From positions 62,001 through 126,000 of the forward strand of contig JADNRV010000128.1 in the NCBI GenBank assembly GCA_015499995.1: a DNA stretch of 64,000 nt, given 5' to 3'. The notes under the pieces are model-generated. The model made no database searches and was not told the DNA's origin. It saw only the letters and a list, made by a program, of their open reading frames with translations. Positions 33,737 to 47,130 of the stretch are shown piece by piece. A program made the position numbers and the translations under genes. Source of the DNA: Flammula alnicola (Eukaryota > Basidiomycota > Agaricomycetes > Agaricales > Strophariaceae). Positions within the stretch are counted from its first letter, which is position 1. Every line of letters starts with the position of its first letter.

Positions 33737-34645
33737 CACCGCTAATAATTTGAACATTGCAAGAGGGGTATTCACCTAGTATAACCTGAGGGCCACAAGG
33801 GGCCAGAGATTCGATAACGGGTTTTTAAAGCGTGGACAGTTATGTTCTATTTGGAGGCTGTGGGCGCATTGCACTGCCGGGCATCGCCGCACACTGTCAC
33901 TTGAGAAAGTCAACTATACTTAGTGCATGGAATCAGAGTTGTCGGTAGATAGCGGAAATTATAGGGGGATAAGAAGAACCGATTCGAGTCCAAAAGGCAA
34001 GGTCAAAGGGTGTTGGAATTATGTTGAAGAATATAGTAAGTACTACTTACTGGTCAAGTAAGTATAAGTACTCGACCTGTTCAGACTTGCTTCAAATTCC
34101 AAGGTTATTAAGATCTGTTAAAAATTCTTCTTTGTGCGTTCAAAATAGAGGTGCTGCTATCACACACCTACGAATGTTGGTCTTCATAAAGCGGGACATG
34201 GTGGTGCGATCAAGCCTGTCAACAACTTTTTCGACGCACACTCCGGACTTACGTTAGCAGACTGTTGTCATTCCTCCGCGATGGCGTGTGAACCAAATAA
34301 ATGGTCACTTTCCGCCTTTGCCGTCGGAAGCCTTTCCCCATTCTCCACAATCAGGCGCCCAACTTCAAGTTCGAGAAAAATATCACCGCATAGGTTCAAG
34401 ATTAGTACGAGATGTCTAGGCTCGTACTACAAATAAACTCACTTAATAACTGCCTGGAGTTTTATTCGACAGTCCCAGAGTCAGGGTCATCTTTAGACTC
34501 CGAGGATGTCTCTAAAGTCGAACAACGCCTCGAGCCCGTTTTTGACGGGTCATAATTCTCTATAAATTTCAGCGCCCAACCAACTCCGATCGCAGCTTTG
34601 AAATCACCCAACCAACACCACTTTCTACCCAAACTTTCCACTTGA
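33737..34645. other. Intergenic region, nothing recognised
   Basis: The region lies between two divergent genes. Only short open frames and no transposon ends were seen. Confidence 0.4.
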
Positions 34646-35689
34646 ATGCAGATGTCCCAGCTGAAAGACGACCACAAAGTTGTTCTGCCATACGAATTGG
34701 AACGTGACATCTTTGAGCTTGCTGCCCGGGCATTTCCAGGGTATGCTCTCGAACTGGCCACAATCTCTAGATATGTACAACAATGGTACGTTAATCGTTA
34801 TAAATTTCGTGAAGGAATTACAGGCTGATTTGTCGTGGGCTGTCGACAGGACGGAAGCCTTGATATATGAGACCGTCGTGCTGGAATCACCACTTGCGAC
34901 CGACCTCTTTCTACGAACATTCGATGCTCGACCTCCGAGCTTCTTCGCAAAGAACGTCAAACGGTTGTATTTAACCGAGGTCGTCTCCTTTTACGAGGCA
35001 CAGAGGATTTTAGCACGGTGCACAGGCGTAACGGAGACCACTTGCTGGGTCTACCCTCACAGCTTCAAGGACAATCTTCTCCCACAGCTCCCTACCCACA
35101 ACCTACAACGACTTTCCATTCCTCTTGAAGCTCTGTGGGGCATATCCCCCCTCTTGCCACATTTTACGGCCAGCTTGTTTCCCAACCTATCCCATCTCGA
35201 GATTGTCAACCCACCTGCTGTACATCCGACCCTGCAAATTGACTGGGATGGCCTCGTTGCACTTCCACGCCTGACACACCTCGCACTTGGGGAGCTGTGT
35301 TACGACGACCATGCCTACTTCATTCCACCTCTTGGACGACTCCTAGATGAATGCCAGCAGCTCAAAGGTTTGGTTCTTCTTACGTGTGACAAGCTATTCA
35401 TAGACGCTCTCCGGAAGTCTGGAATAGACACCGATTTCAGGGTTCTCGTTCAGCCCGAATTCCACTGCGCAGTTACGATATCTGAGCACTGGAAAGGTGT
35501 GAGGCAAGGAGGCCCAGACTTTTGGAATATGGCCGAGAGTTTGTTGCAACTTGCCCAAAAATGCAGTACGCATGTATTCACATCGTGTTCGATCCTTTAT
35601 TTGACTGACATCCGACGGTTGTAGGAGATCACACCGAATGCGCACCGCGACAGAGCCACAATTCTTCCCTCAGCTTGATCCAATCCTAA
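34646..35689 (+). CDS. Conserved basidiomycete hypothetical protein
   Basis: Three exons (34646-34785, 34850-35565, 35625-35689) give about 306 residues. The N-terminus LPYELERDIFELAARAFPG resembles a degenerate F-box. Splicing to TEALIYETVVLESP, FLRTFDARPPSFFAKNVKRL and YLT reproduces a large agaricomycete family of unknown function. Leucine-rich segments follow (LPRLTHLALGELCYDDHAYF). Intron 1 is well supported by the family sequence. Intron 2 (59 nt, GTACGC donor, CTGAC branch, TTGTAG acceptor) is likely but not certain; if unspliced the gene would end at 35624. Role unknown. Confidence 0.75.
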
Positions 35690-35772
35690 ATTATTCAATG
35701 GTTCTGGAGAACCCGAACATCTAGAGCTCACTACTATGAATATCAATTCTATTTATAATCTACCTACTATTT

Positions 35773-36522
35773 TTATACCCGCTCCATTCTCTTTATTACA
35801 ACGTCTCTTACTCCAGAAACCCAGTCATCCCAACATACGGAAAGAATCGCGCTATCGCGTCCATTACCCTCCCCCCTCTTCTCACTCACTGGTTTTCCCT
35901 CCTTACCAACAGGGAGCACCCACGTCCACCGCATCACCCCTTCCTTCACAAAGCCCATCTTCTCCGCAGCCGCAATACTCGCCACATTAAATGGATTTGC
36001 GGACCACGTCACGCGTCTGAACCCCAGCCCGCCCTGCGACGGAACGTCGAGGACATACTTCAACAGCAACCCGATGGCATTGGCCGACACGAACGTCCGC
36101 TGGAACTCGGTCAGGATTATGACCGGTCCGATCTCGAGCGAGAGGTTTTGTGGCGAGCCGTGAAGCCACCCGATGGCGCCAGCGATGCGCCCCGCGATCC
36201 TCGCGTCGTCGCTTGGTTTTGTTTTATCGACGATGGCGAATAGTACGCAGCCGGTGTCTTGCCGGACGAAGTCGAGGAACCAGAGGAAGGAGTCGAAGGT
36301 GGGCCATGATCCTGGAAGATATTTTACAAGGACGGCTTCGTCTTTGGCGAAGGGAGTGTAGAAGGGCTCTCCGTGTATGGCAGGGTTAAAAGGGACGAGT
36401 TGGACGCGTTCTGTCTCGAGTAGTGGTGGAACACGAATGCTGCTGTTAAGGTCGTATGGATCTTGGAACGAAATGCCGGCTGTGGCGATGTCTGGTGCCT
36501 TGTACGAGTTGATAAATGACAT
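35773..36522 (-). CDS. GNAT-family N-acetyltransferase
   Basis: A single-exon gene, 249 residues from ATG 36522 (MSFINSYKAP). The RimJ/RimL-type acetyltransferase fold is indicated by VPPLLETERVQLVPF at the start and LEIGPVIILTEFQRTFVSAN in the core. Near the end, RRVTWSANPFNVASIAAAEK followed by MGFVKEGVMRWTWVLP matches the acetyl-CoA-binding and GF.kEG motifs. The family transfers acetyl groups from acetyl-CoA to amines; the substrate is unknown. A longer frame reaching 36552 starts at TTG and lies inside an inverted-repeat element (36537-36750), so it was rejected. Confidence 0.85.
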   Translation of the reverse strand: MSFINSYKAPDIATAGISFQDPYDLNSSIRVPPLLETERVQLVPFNPAIHGEPFYTPFAKDEAVLVKYLPGSWPTFDSFLWFLDFVRQDTGCVLFAIVDKTKPSDDARIAGRIAGAIGWLHGSPQNLSLEIGPVIILTEFQRTFVSANAIGLLLKYVLDVPSQGGLGFRRVTWSANPFNVASIAAAEKMGFVKEGVMRWTWVLPVGKEGKPVSEKRGEGNGRDSAILSVCWDDWVSGVRDVVIKRMERV

Positions 36523-36536
36523 TTTGTTGAGGGGAT

Positions 36537-36750
36537 TTACAGCCAAATTCAAAACGATAGGCCATCAGAAAAAAAACATCTACATAGCGGACCCAAATAT
36601 TCAATCCCCGACAGGGCACACATAAAATTACATAATCTCTCCAAGCAGCTCGCCCAAACACCGGCGACCATTTCGGATCATGGAATTTCAGCTCCGCCCA
36701 CCAAGTATCTTTTTTGTGATGGCCTATCGTTTTGAATCTGGCTGTAATCA
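36537..36750. repeat. Hairpin-type inverted repeat element beside the GNAT gene
   Basis: The left arm (about 36537-36577) contains GCCAAATTCAAAACGATAGG and the right arm (about 36709-36750) its near-perfect reverse complement, CCTATCGTTTTGAATCTGGC. The arms are about 40 bp with about 130 bp between them. It is probably a small MITE. Its left end lies about 15 bp from the GNAT ATG, so it now forms that gene's proximal promoter or 5' UTR. Confidence 0.65.
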
Positions 36751-36891
36751 CTGATATTCCTGAGTACGATATGTAGGGCTTAAAAGTTGAAATGACTCAT
36801 CGCCTAATCGGCTGAGCGTGTCGGCTCGCGTATGCTTAGTGATGGTACTTATTAATAGTCTGGAAGGTGTGATACTCCAAGTTATAAGTTA

Positions 36892-38026
36892 CTAGAAGTT
36901 GAACCGTGCTTCGCACGGTCTTTCGATGTTTCAATATTGGAGTGTATATAAATTTTGAGCTTGATGATCCTTGAAGTGAGTTCAAAATGTGTGTTATTAA
37001 ACTACTCAAGATTTATATTCCGGATTGCCCCACTGAATGAAAGAAATTTCTGGTTTGATTTCCAACTAAATTAAACTGCAAGAAATAACCAATAGAATTA
37101 ATAGTAATACCCGTACCCTACCCGTGTGTAGCACCCCTTATGACTCAGAGGTATGCAGTAGTGGAAGGAGGGTGCGCGCGGACATGAGACGGGCGCCTGC
37201 GAGATCGAGCCGTATGTGCCAGGCATCGGCTAGACCTGCTAGACCACCACCGGCCCGAAATCGAGACACAGCCATATCCTTTTTTGGTACTTGTCTATTG
37301 CGTTTGCCTACGTGAGAAAGTGCCTTGTCGTATTATGATACTAGCATTTGACCCGGGCTTTGCCCGGGGCGTGCACCGTGCCCCTGAGCCAATAAATATT
37401 ATATTATTTGTCTCGACTCTCTAGTTTGTCTTCCATAAACACTCAGTTAGACAGACTGTATCATGTTGCCACCTCATCCCATGAAATATCTTTCTGACTC
37501 GACTATTAAATATTGAATTAGAAGCCCATAGAATTAGAGCCTTGTAGAGTAAGTACTAAGAGCTCTATAGAGTAAGAGCCCTGTAGAATAAGCAGCTCAT
37601 GGCATAAGCAGTTCATACATTAGTAGCTTATAGAATTAGTAGCTTGTAGAATTAGAGCCTCATAGAATAATATAATAAGAGGCTTGTAGAATTATATAAT
37701 TAGTAGCCTGTAGAATTAGAGCTTTGTGGAATTAGAGCTTTGTAGAATAAGAGGCTTGTAGAATTAGAGGCTCAGAATTCTTGTGAGATACAACATGCCT
37801 TTAGCAGTATGTAAGCATTAAGAAATGAAAATAAAGAGAGAGAGAAGAAAATATCCTAAGTATCTACAGATATCCTTATGTGGGAATTGTCTAGAGCTCG
37901 GCCAGTGCGCGGTGATGGCGGCGAGGCAGCGACGTCATTGGACCCTGCATATGTTGCCTCTTTATACCACGTGATGGGAACTCGCCCACGTGATGGGAAC
38001 CGCCCTGCTTTTATAATATAGATAGA
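36892..38026 (-). mobile_element. Helitron-like non-autonomous element (minus strand)
   Basis: Read on the minus strand, the element starts TCTATCTATATTATAAAA at 38026 after a host A. A 3' end lies at 37341: hairpin 37352-37368 (CCCGGGC, 3-nt loop, GCCCGGG), then TCAAATG and CTAG followed by T. This is the canonical Helitron layout: 5' TC, 3' hairpin plus CTRR, insertion between A and T. A second 3' end of the same design lies at 36892: hairpin 36903-36919 (ACCGTGC, 3-nt loop, GCACGGT), spacer, CTAG, T. No Rep/helicase is encoded. The shorter version is 686 bp, the longer 1,135 bp. Confidence 0.6.
37500..37790. repeat. Degenerate minisatellite (TAGAATTAGAGCYTTG-like)
   Basis: About 15 imperfect copies of an 18-21-bp unit around TTGTAGAATTAGAG and its variants (ATAGAATTAGAGCC, GTAGAATAAGAGGC). 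It lies inside the Helitron-like element. Internal minisatellites are common in non-autonomous Helitrons. Confidence 0.7.
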
Positions 38027-38230
38027 TTGGTGACCGGTGACCTCAAAATTCCGAATACACCAACATCGATTGCCATTCCAACACCTCCACAGCGAGAGCC
38101 CATTCATAAGTATACGATAAGAAAAGTCACCGAAATATTATAGTAAATAGTAGAAAGAAATGAGCCCCAAAGAAAAAAAAACAGTGCGAAAAAAAGGACG
38201 CCGACGATCACTGGCATATATGTATAGTCC

Positions 38231-41200
38231 TCAAAACTCTTCGGCGCATCGACAATCACAATCAGCTACAGGACAAACATCATGGGTTCTCCCTGCATCT
38301 TCGCCTAGGAACCATTCAAGGATGTGGACAGCATGTCCTCCGTGGCGGCAGGTCTGGCATATGACAATGGCGTCGTCGAAGGTATCTGGATGTAATGCAA
38401 TGTCAATTTGCACAAATGAGGGCCAATTTACAAGAACTAACCTCGGTGGTGGGTGTACCCAAGGTCAACTTCACGTGCTGCGTCGTGTACAATCGACAGT
38501 GTCATCAAGCATACAGAACACCTCGGCAGCTCGCGACTACAACTCTCGCATGCGGTAGGCTAGAAAAATAGTAAGGATACTTGATTAAACAAGGCAGAGA
38601 ATATGAATGACTGACTCGTGCTTTCTGTTGTGCAGCAAGCAAGACCCCCGTATTGCGGACGGGCTTGCTACAGTAATGACACCGTATCAGAATCTGCCTT
38701 GGTGCCCAGTCTTCAGGAACTGTATCGCCCGTCTGCATTCCTCCTTGCAGCAGTTGACCTCGTTCAATGTCAAAACCAACACGAAGATGATGAAGCTTGA
38801 AACCATCCAGCAAGTCTCGGTACGTTTCCAGCCACCTCTCCGCTCTCCTATCTTTGAACTTCTGTGGGCACACATACGAGCTGAGGATGGCTGCTGACTG
38901 TACGTCGCCTGTGCGATCCACGTACGCCTGGAGGATGTTCATTCCAGTAGGTGTCAGACCTGTGACGACGAGGGCGTCGACATCGCCGTGCAGGCAGGCA
39001 TGTTCGACTGTACGTCGGAGGTAAGAGGAGAGAGTTTTGTCGTCGAGGAACTGGAAGGCGATGATGAGGCGCTCGCGGAAGGGAATAACTTCTTCGTCGA
39101 GGACCTCGCCCCAATCTCCCATAGCAAGATGCGTCAGCATCATTCTGAAATATGGGTCGTGAAGCCGAATAATAAGACGGGCATAATGTTCTCGTATTTC
39201 GAGACCTCTCGCCGAGCCAGAGTGGGTCGAAAGAGGTGTTAGAGCAGCTATTGTGCCGGACATCATCTGATGTGTTTCATCTACAAATAATACTTAGTGC
39301 GTGTAAGATTCTCCAAGGAAATTAAGCTTACCGTCGCTCCTCATGAGGAGATCAGCTGCCTTGCCAAACTGGCCAGTGAAGACCAACCAGCATGCAGCCT
39401 TGGACAGCCTTCCATCCTTTTCCCACCTATAACGGTACATCGTCACCTCCAAAAGTCTAAATCGAAAAAGATCAACTACTAACCGTTTGATAGAAGCCGC
39501 AATTTCCTCCTCTCTGAGGCTCCACCCACAAACATGCAACGCAACCTGCCTCTGTACCAACTTACTCGTCGCCACAGGAGGCTTCCAGCTCCACCGATCG
39601 ATGCCTCTCCTCGCCGCCAACGTCGCTAGCGCAGCAGACCAGTTACCATGCAAGTCATCTGCGGGCGAATGGCTTCGCCGAGAAGCATGGCCTTGGTTTC
39701 CCGTGACAGGGAGGTCGAGGAGCAGTGACCGCTGGATAGCGATAGGGGTATCGTCGGACAGGTGTGATTGTGGGGTAGCGGCATCGGTTGCTGGAAAGCC
39801 CTCCCAGATGCCCATGAGGCCGTGATAGGAGAAGTCGTAGCCGTGCAGGCGCGGCGTTGGAACGCAGAGAACGTCTTGAGAATCTGTTGCACAAAAATTA
39901 GATAAAACTTTCCAATGAAAAAGCGCATCGACGTACGATGAATCCAAGCCCAGAGGTCAGATAGCATCTGCGTCGTCCCGTCGGATGGTTCGTGGTCATC
40001 TTGGGTAACACTGACATTCAGCTGAGGCTGTCGAACTGGGTCAATCTTACCCCTCGAAGAAGCAACAACCTGGCATCCGTACCTGACTCAACCCATACCC
40101 TGCCTTGACTCTGCGTCTCATGATCATGGAGATATCATCCTGCACAACATGAGTAACCCCCTGCCTCTTCGCTTCTCTAGGCTTCTGCAATGCACGCTCG
40201 ACAACACGACGCTCAACGACGGGTGGCTCGTTCGGCTCCTCAGCAGGTATCGTGTCCGTTCGCGACAGAGATCGTCTTTGCAACGCGCTGGGTTCGCCTC
40301 TTTCACTGGTTCTGTACTTGCGAACCGATGCTGGACTGTAGGTCCTCGGCTGGCCAGGTCTCGTCGCCGAAAGACCTGTGGGTTTCGCCGACAGCGCAGG
40401 AAAGCCGTCGTCGTCACCTCTGCCAAATAGGGGTGGTATTGCAGTAGGTACCGCTGGTAGAGGTATGTGGGGACCGGTAGAGGTTCCTGAACGACCTCGC
40501 ACCCGCGATTCCTCTCGTGATGGACCGGATCTAGAGCGAGACCCTCTTGCCTTCTCGCCGCTACCCTTGTATTTAAATGCCGCTGCTGAAGTTGGCGGAT
40601 GCACAACATCCGGATTGAACTCGTCGTCGGATTCCGGGTCCTTGTAGCCTTCCAACACCTTCAATCCGAGACCTCCTCCGATAGCCAGGTCTCCCCTGGC
40701 ACTCCAGGCCACTTGCTTGGCAGTGTCATGGATGGCATATACCTCGAGGTCTCCATCTTTATTGACTACCATGACGTTTGAAGTAAGCGAGGGCGAAGGC
40801 TTGTTATGCGGAACAAGGGCAAAGGAAGCTAAGGGCCGAGGAAAGTACTTCGCTGTGGGCAAGAAATCGAGTTAAAAGAGAGGAACAAAACGAATATAAA
40901 ATGAAAGCTCACTTCTACGTGTGTCCGCGAGGACAAATGCAGGTTGGGTAGGAAGTTCCAACGAAGCTGACAAACTTTCTTTAGGCGACTGCTGCAACTG
41001 ACTTTGTCGATCTCCTCCTGTCGGCCAAGGCAAGTTTGCGGCCCAAGAGCGCCTTGTGGCTCGAATAGAATCTTTCGAGCTCCTTGTTTCACCGTCTGAT
41101 GACCCCCCACCGGCAACGCTTCCTTCTACAGCATGCATCCTAGATTCTGCCAAGTCCCAGAACCGCACATAACTGGACTCTCTTTCCAGAGTAGCCAGAC

Positions 41201-42237
41201 AACCTCGTCTCGTGCTTGAAAACTCGATATTCGCGTACACCCCTCCTGGTTTGATTCGGGCCCCGTCGGCAATGGCGTCTCGTTCTGAGAACATTAAAAT
41301 AGGCTGATTGAGCCGCCGTGCGTCCCAAATGGTTATCCCTGCATCTCCAAAGCACGCGATGCGGTGGGCATCGAATGGATCCGTTGCAATGCCGTGTACT
41401 TTCGATGCAACATTGACTGCAGAGATAGCGGGCGAGCGGAGGTCGAAAAGACGTAGCCAGCGATGAGATATCCCGGCTAGCAGAAGGTGGGTAGAGGAAG
41501 GAAGGAAGGCAAGAGAGGACACGACTTCCGTGGGAGCGTGTTGTTGAAGAATTCGAGGATCGAACCTGGCTTGATTTTCCAGGCGTGGAAGTAGCGGTTG
41601 GGGTCGTGGGCGCGGAGGGGTAACGGTGTTCAGGAAAGACACATCATTAGGGTGGGTGATAGGAAGAGCAAGGGATGAAGCAAGCGTGCTGATATCCCAA
41701 ATGACGAGACTGGAGTCCCCGCGAACCTTATCTAGGCCGACAGCGAGGTAATTGGGGTCGGCGCTGCTGAAGGCGAGGGCATTGCATGATCGAGAGTTTC
41801 GCACAGGCAGGCTCACGGAGGGTCCACTGGATAGAACACCCTTGCGTTGGGCCTGCTTGCCTGCTTCGAGACGGATAAGGTCGACTTTTCCGGTACTGAG
41901 TCCGACTGCCATCAGGTCGTCGAAAGCGGGGTCTGGAGACCAAGCAAAGCACTAGATAAATTTCAATGGTAAGCAATGATCTCATATAATGTAGAAATGG
42001 GCACGGAAACGTTATCAAAACGAAACTCGTATATCCTCAAACCACAAAAGCTATCCGTGGCGAAAAATTAAGCAGACTCGCCTTCATAAAGTGCAAATCA
42101 TGCTGAGATGTTACATGTCGTATTTCTGGATATTCCGAGGCCCATTCGTACAGCGTAATTTGAGAGCCACCTCCAACCACGAATTTGTTCTCGTGTCGGG
42201 GGTGCCAGAGAAGGCGTTTGTCGGGTTGAACCATCAT
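38231..42237 (-). CDS. SEA4: SEA4/MIOS WD40 protein (SEACAT/GATOR2 subunit)
   Basis: About eight to nine exons from ATG 42237 to stop 38231. Product: Mio/Sea4, a SEACAT (GATOR2) component that regulates TORC1 at the vacuole. N-terminal WD40 part: RLLWHPRHENKFVVGGG, KCFAWSPDPAFDDLMAVGLS, DSSLVIWDIS, HRWLRLFDLRS and ITIWDARRLNQPI. The middle holds a Ser/Arg-rich insert (GSRSRSGPSREESR) and an alpha-helical region (AACWLVFTGQFGKAADLLMR). The C-terminus carries the zinc-binding module: CHYCSKPV, TACESCSRELPRCSVC, CQTCRHGGHAVHILEWF and CPVADCDCRC. Exon 1 (42237-42082) appears to end at a GC donor (AAG/GCGAGT) and joins at 41951 to CFAWSP; this fits the family and would be a GC-AG intron of 130 nt. 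The gene is divergent from the lysyl-tRNA synthetase gene. Confidence 0.88.
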
Positions 42238-42542
42238 TGAAGTTCGAATGATTCAAGTCTTAAACTGAAGCGAAAGTGCTCAAGATAAAGAGACAAAAAT
42301 CATAGCTTCATTTCCGAGCTATGTGAGACCTCCGTTGGGGGAAAGAGACAGCCTGAGCAGTAAGATGGTTGGTAGAACTTGGAAGCTCAGAGGAGGAGAG
42401 TCACTGGCAGCTTCGCATGACCGCGAAAACTCCCACCGGCCCGGCCTTGGAAGTCGTGTGGGAATATATTTCTATTTTCATCTCCTCATCGTGACTCGAT
42501 CTGATATGGCAGGTCTTGACCAGAAAAAACTTGAAAAAGTGA

Positions 42543-45507
<2,965 letters not shown>

Positions 45508-46929
45508 ATGCATCCGAACCCACAAACTTCGAATCGTATCGTTGCATTGATCAACGAAGTCCTACCAGGTGAAATCCTGGCAGAGATCCTCACGCATACC
45601 GTCGTATGTTCCCATTCGGACTCTAACGCGGAACAATGCATCCCCGGCCCCGTAGGCCATCCATTCTTTTCAAAGATCACATCGATTCACCACCACCAAT
45701 GTATCTCGACTCCCGATCCATTACTTCTCAGCCAAGTGTGTTCGCAATGGCGGGATCTTATCCTTCATATGCCTAGGCTCTGGGTATCTATCGCCGTAAT
45801 CTCTTATCCCGGAGAACGTCAGCTCCAGCTTCTGAAGCTATGGCTTGCACGGAGTCGACAACTTCCGATCGACATCCTCTTCCACCAATATGTCAACGTA
45901 GGAAGCGGATTTCACAAGTCTTTCGTATCTCTGTTTCAGCAACTGGCGTATCATGCTGCTCGATGGAGAACTATTGACCTCGACATTTACGACTTGAATA
46001 GTGGGAACACCCCTGCGTGTCTCGAGCAGTTCATATCTCCCAACTCCCTAACATCACTTGAATCTGTTACCTTGAACATCGTTGGCCCAAGTGCGTTATT
46101 TATCAACGATATCACAGGTCTCTTTTTTCGATCAAATTCTCTCCACACGTTGAAATGGGCGAGCGGCCACGTCTACATCCGCCATTTACGTGTCTTGCCC
46201 CCTTGGTCCCGGATGAGATTCCTCGAACTCTTGAAGATTTGGGACACAAAAATTCTTTTGACCGCGATCTCAGCGAGCGAGAAACTCGAAAGTCTACATA
46301 TAGGAGAATGCACAATTAGCGAGGTCGACAACATCACCGTCACTCTTCCCAATCTACAAATCTTGAGACTGACAGGGATAAACAAGCTGCCGTGCTTGTT
46401 GGACAAACTCACATTCCCTGGCTTGAGTGCGTTGTTTTTGAAGGACACCATCAAGATTCGCGCACCACATTCGACATGGGATACAATTGAAAGCCTGCTT
46501 TTGCGCTCGGGATGTCGTTTAGCAAGATTTTCCCTCATTGACAAAGCGATCAGAAATAATGAAGAACGTCTGATTCAACATTTATCCTCGCCAGTCTTCT
46601 ACTCGCTCACAGAACTCACGCTGGCCTCTCTGACGCTCGTTGACCGACTCGTTTCTGGCTTGGTTTACCGAGACAACAACATGGAGAATTCGCACGACAT
46701 CCTACATAAGCTCAAAATATTGGAATTGAAAGGGTGTTTAACGAAGGATGGTGCAATCTCGAGAATGGTGTCGAGTCGTTGTCGAAAGAAACAGGCCTCT
46801 TTAACTCGTGTCCAAGTGAGAACCAACGCCGATAGAAATTCTCATCTCCAAGACGTCCATGTATTGGCGACATTAGCAGAGGAGGGATTGGAAGTCGATC
46901 TCGGCCATAATCATCGTGTTCTGATATAA
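45508..46929 (+). CDS. F-box/LRR-type protein, family A copy 3
   Basis: A single-exon ORF of 473 residues from ATG 45508, intact. F-box-like start INEVLPGEILAEILTHTVV, then LSQVCSQWRDLILHMPRLW, then leucine-rich segments (LPNLQILRLTGINKLPCLLD) and the family ending VLATLAEEGLEVDLGHNHRV. Its predicted role is a substrate adaptor of an SCF ubiquitin ligase. It is colinear over its length with copies 1 and 2 but more diverged from both than they are from each other. Confidence 0.87.
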   Translation: MHPNPQTSNRIVALINEVLPGEILAEILTHTVVCSHSDSNAEQCIPGPVGHPFFSKITSIHHHQCISTPDPLLLSQVCSQWRDLILHMPRLWVSIAVISYPGERQLQLLKLWLARSRQLPIDILFHQYVNVGSGFHKSFVSLFQQLAYHAARWRTIDLDIYDLNSGNTPACLEQFISPNSLTSLESVTLNIVGPSALFINDITGLFFRSNSLHTLKWASGHVYIRHLRVLPPWSRMRFLELLKIWDTKILLTAISASEKLESLHIGECTISEVDNITVTLPNLQILRLTGINKLPCLLDKLTFPGLSALFLKDTIKIRAPHSTWDTIESLLLRSGCRLARFSLIDKAIRNNEERLIQHLSSPVFYSLTELTLASLTLVDRLVSGLVYRDNNMENSHDILHKLKILELKGCLTKDGAISRMVSSRCRKKQASLTRVQVRTNADRNSHLQDVHVLATLAEEGLEVDLGHNHRVLI

Positions 46930-47130
46930 CATTTGACAGTAGGATAACAATCATCAAATCGCTCCTTTGTTCTTATCTAATTAGAGTGTAACCGCATCTG
47001 CGACCGTCGTAGGGCTCACGGATCCAAGAAAATACCAAATATCATGAGGGGCTGGACACAAATACCGTACAAGTAAGTACATGAAAGAAGAATAAAATTG
47101 TTTATTTCCACACATTAAACATCGAAGGCA

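Larger units (their letters stand above)
23400..33740. repeat. Segmental duplication, block 1
   Basis: Block 1 holds, in order: F-box A copy 2, a MYND-gene tail, F-box B1, wax synthase A, wax synthase B, Ohr and F-box B2. The same order and strands recur, with losses and one gain, at about 45430-52840. Similarity covers coding and non-coding DNA, for example the sequence upstream of wax synthase A (29223-29400) and of wax synthase C (51019-51225). The limits are approximate. Confidence 0.7.

Noticed and set aside
36523..36552. Longer N-terminus for the GNAT protein from 36552
   Set aside because: That start is TTG and lies in the arm of an inverted-repeat element; ATG 36522 is the first good start.
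38160..38558. 132-codon plus-strand ORF with ATG overlapping the SEA4 3' end
   Set aside because: It is antisense to the conserved zinc-binding C-terminus of SEA4, has low-complexity basic content at its start and no family resemblance.
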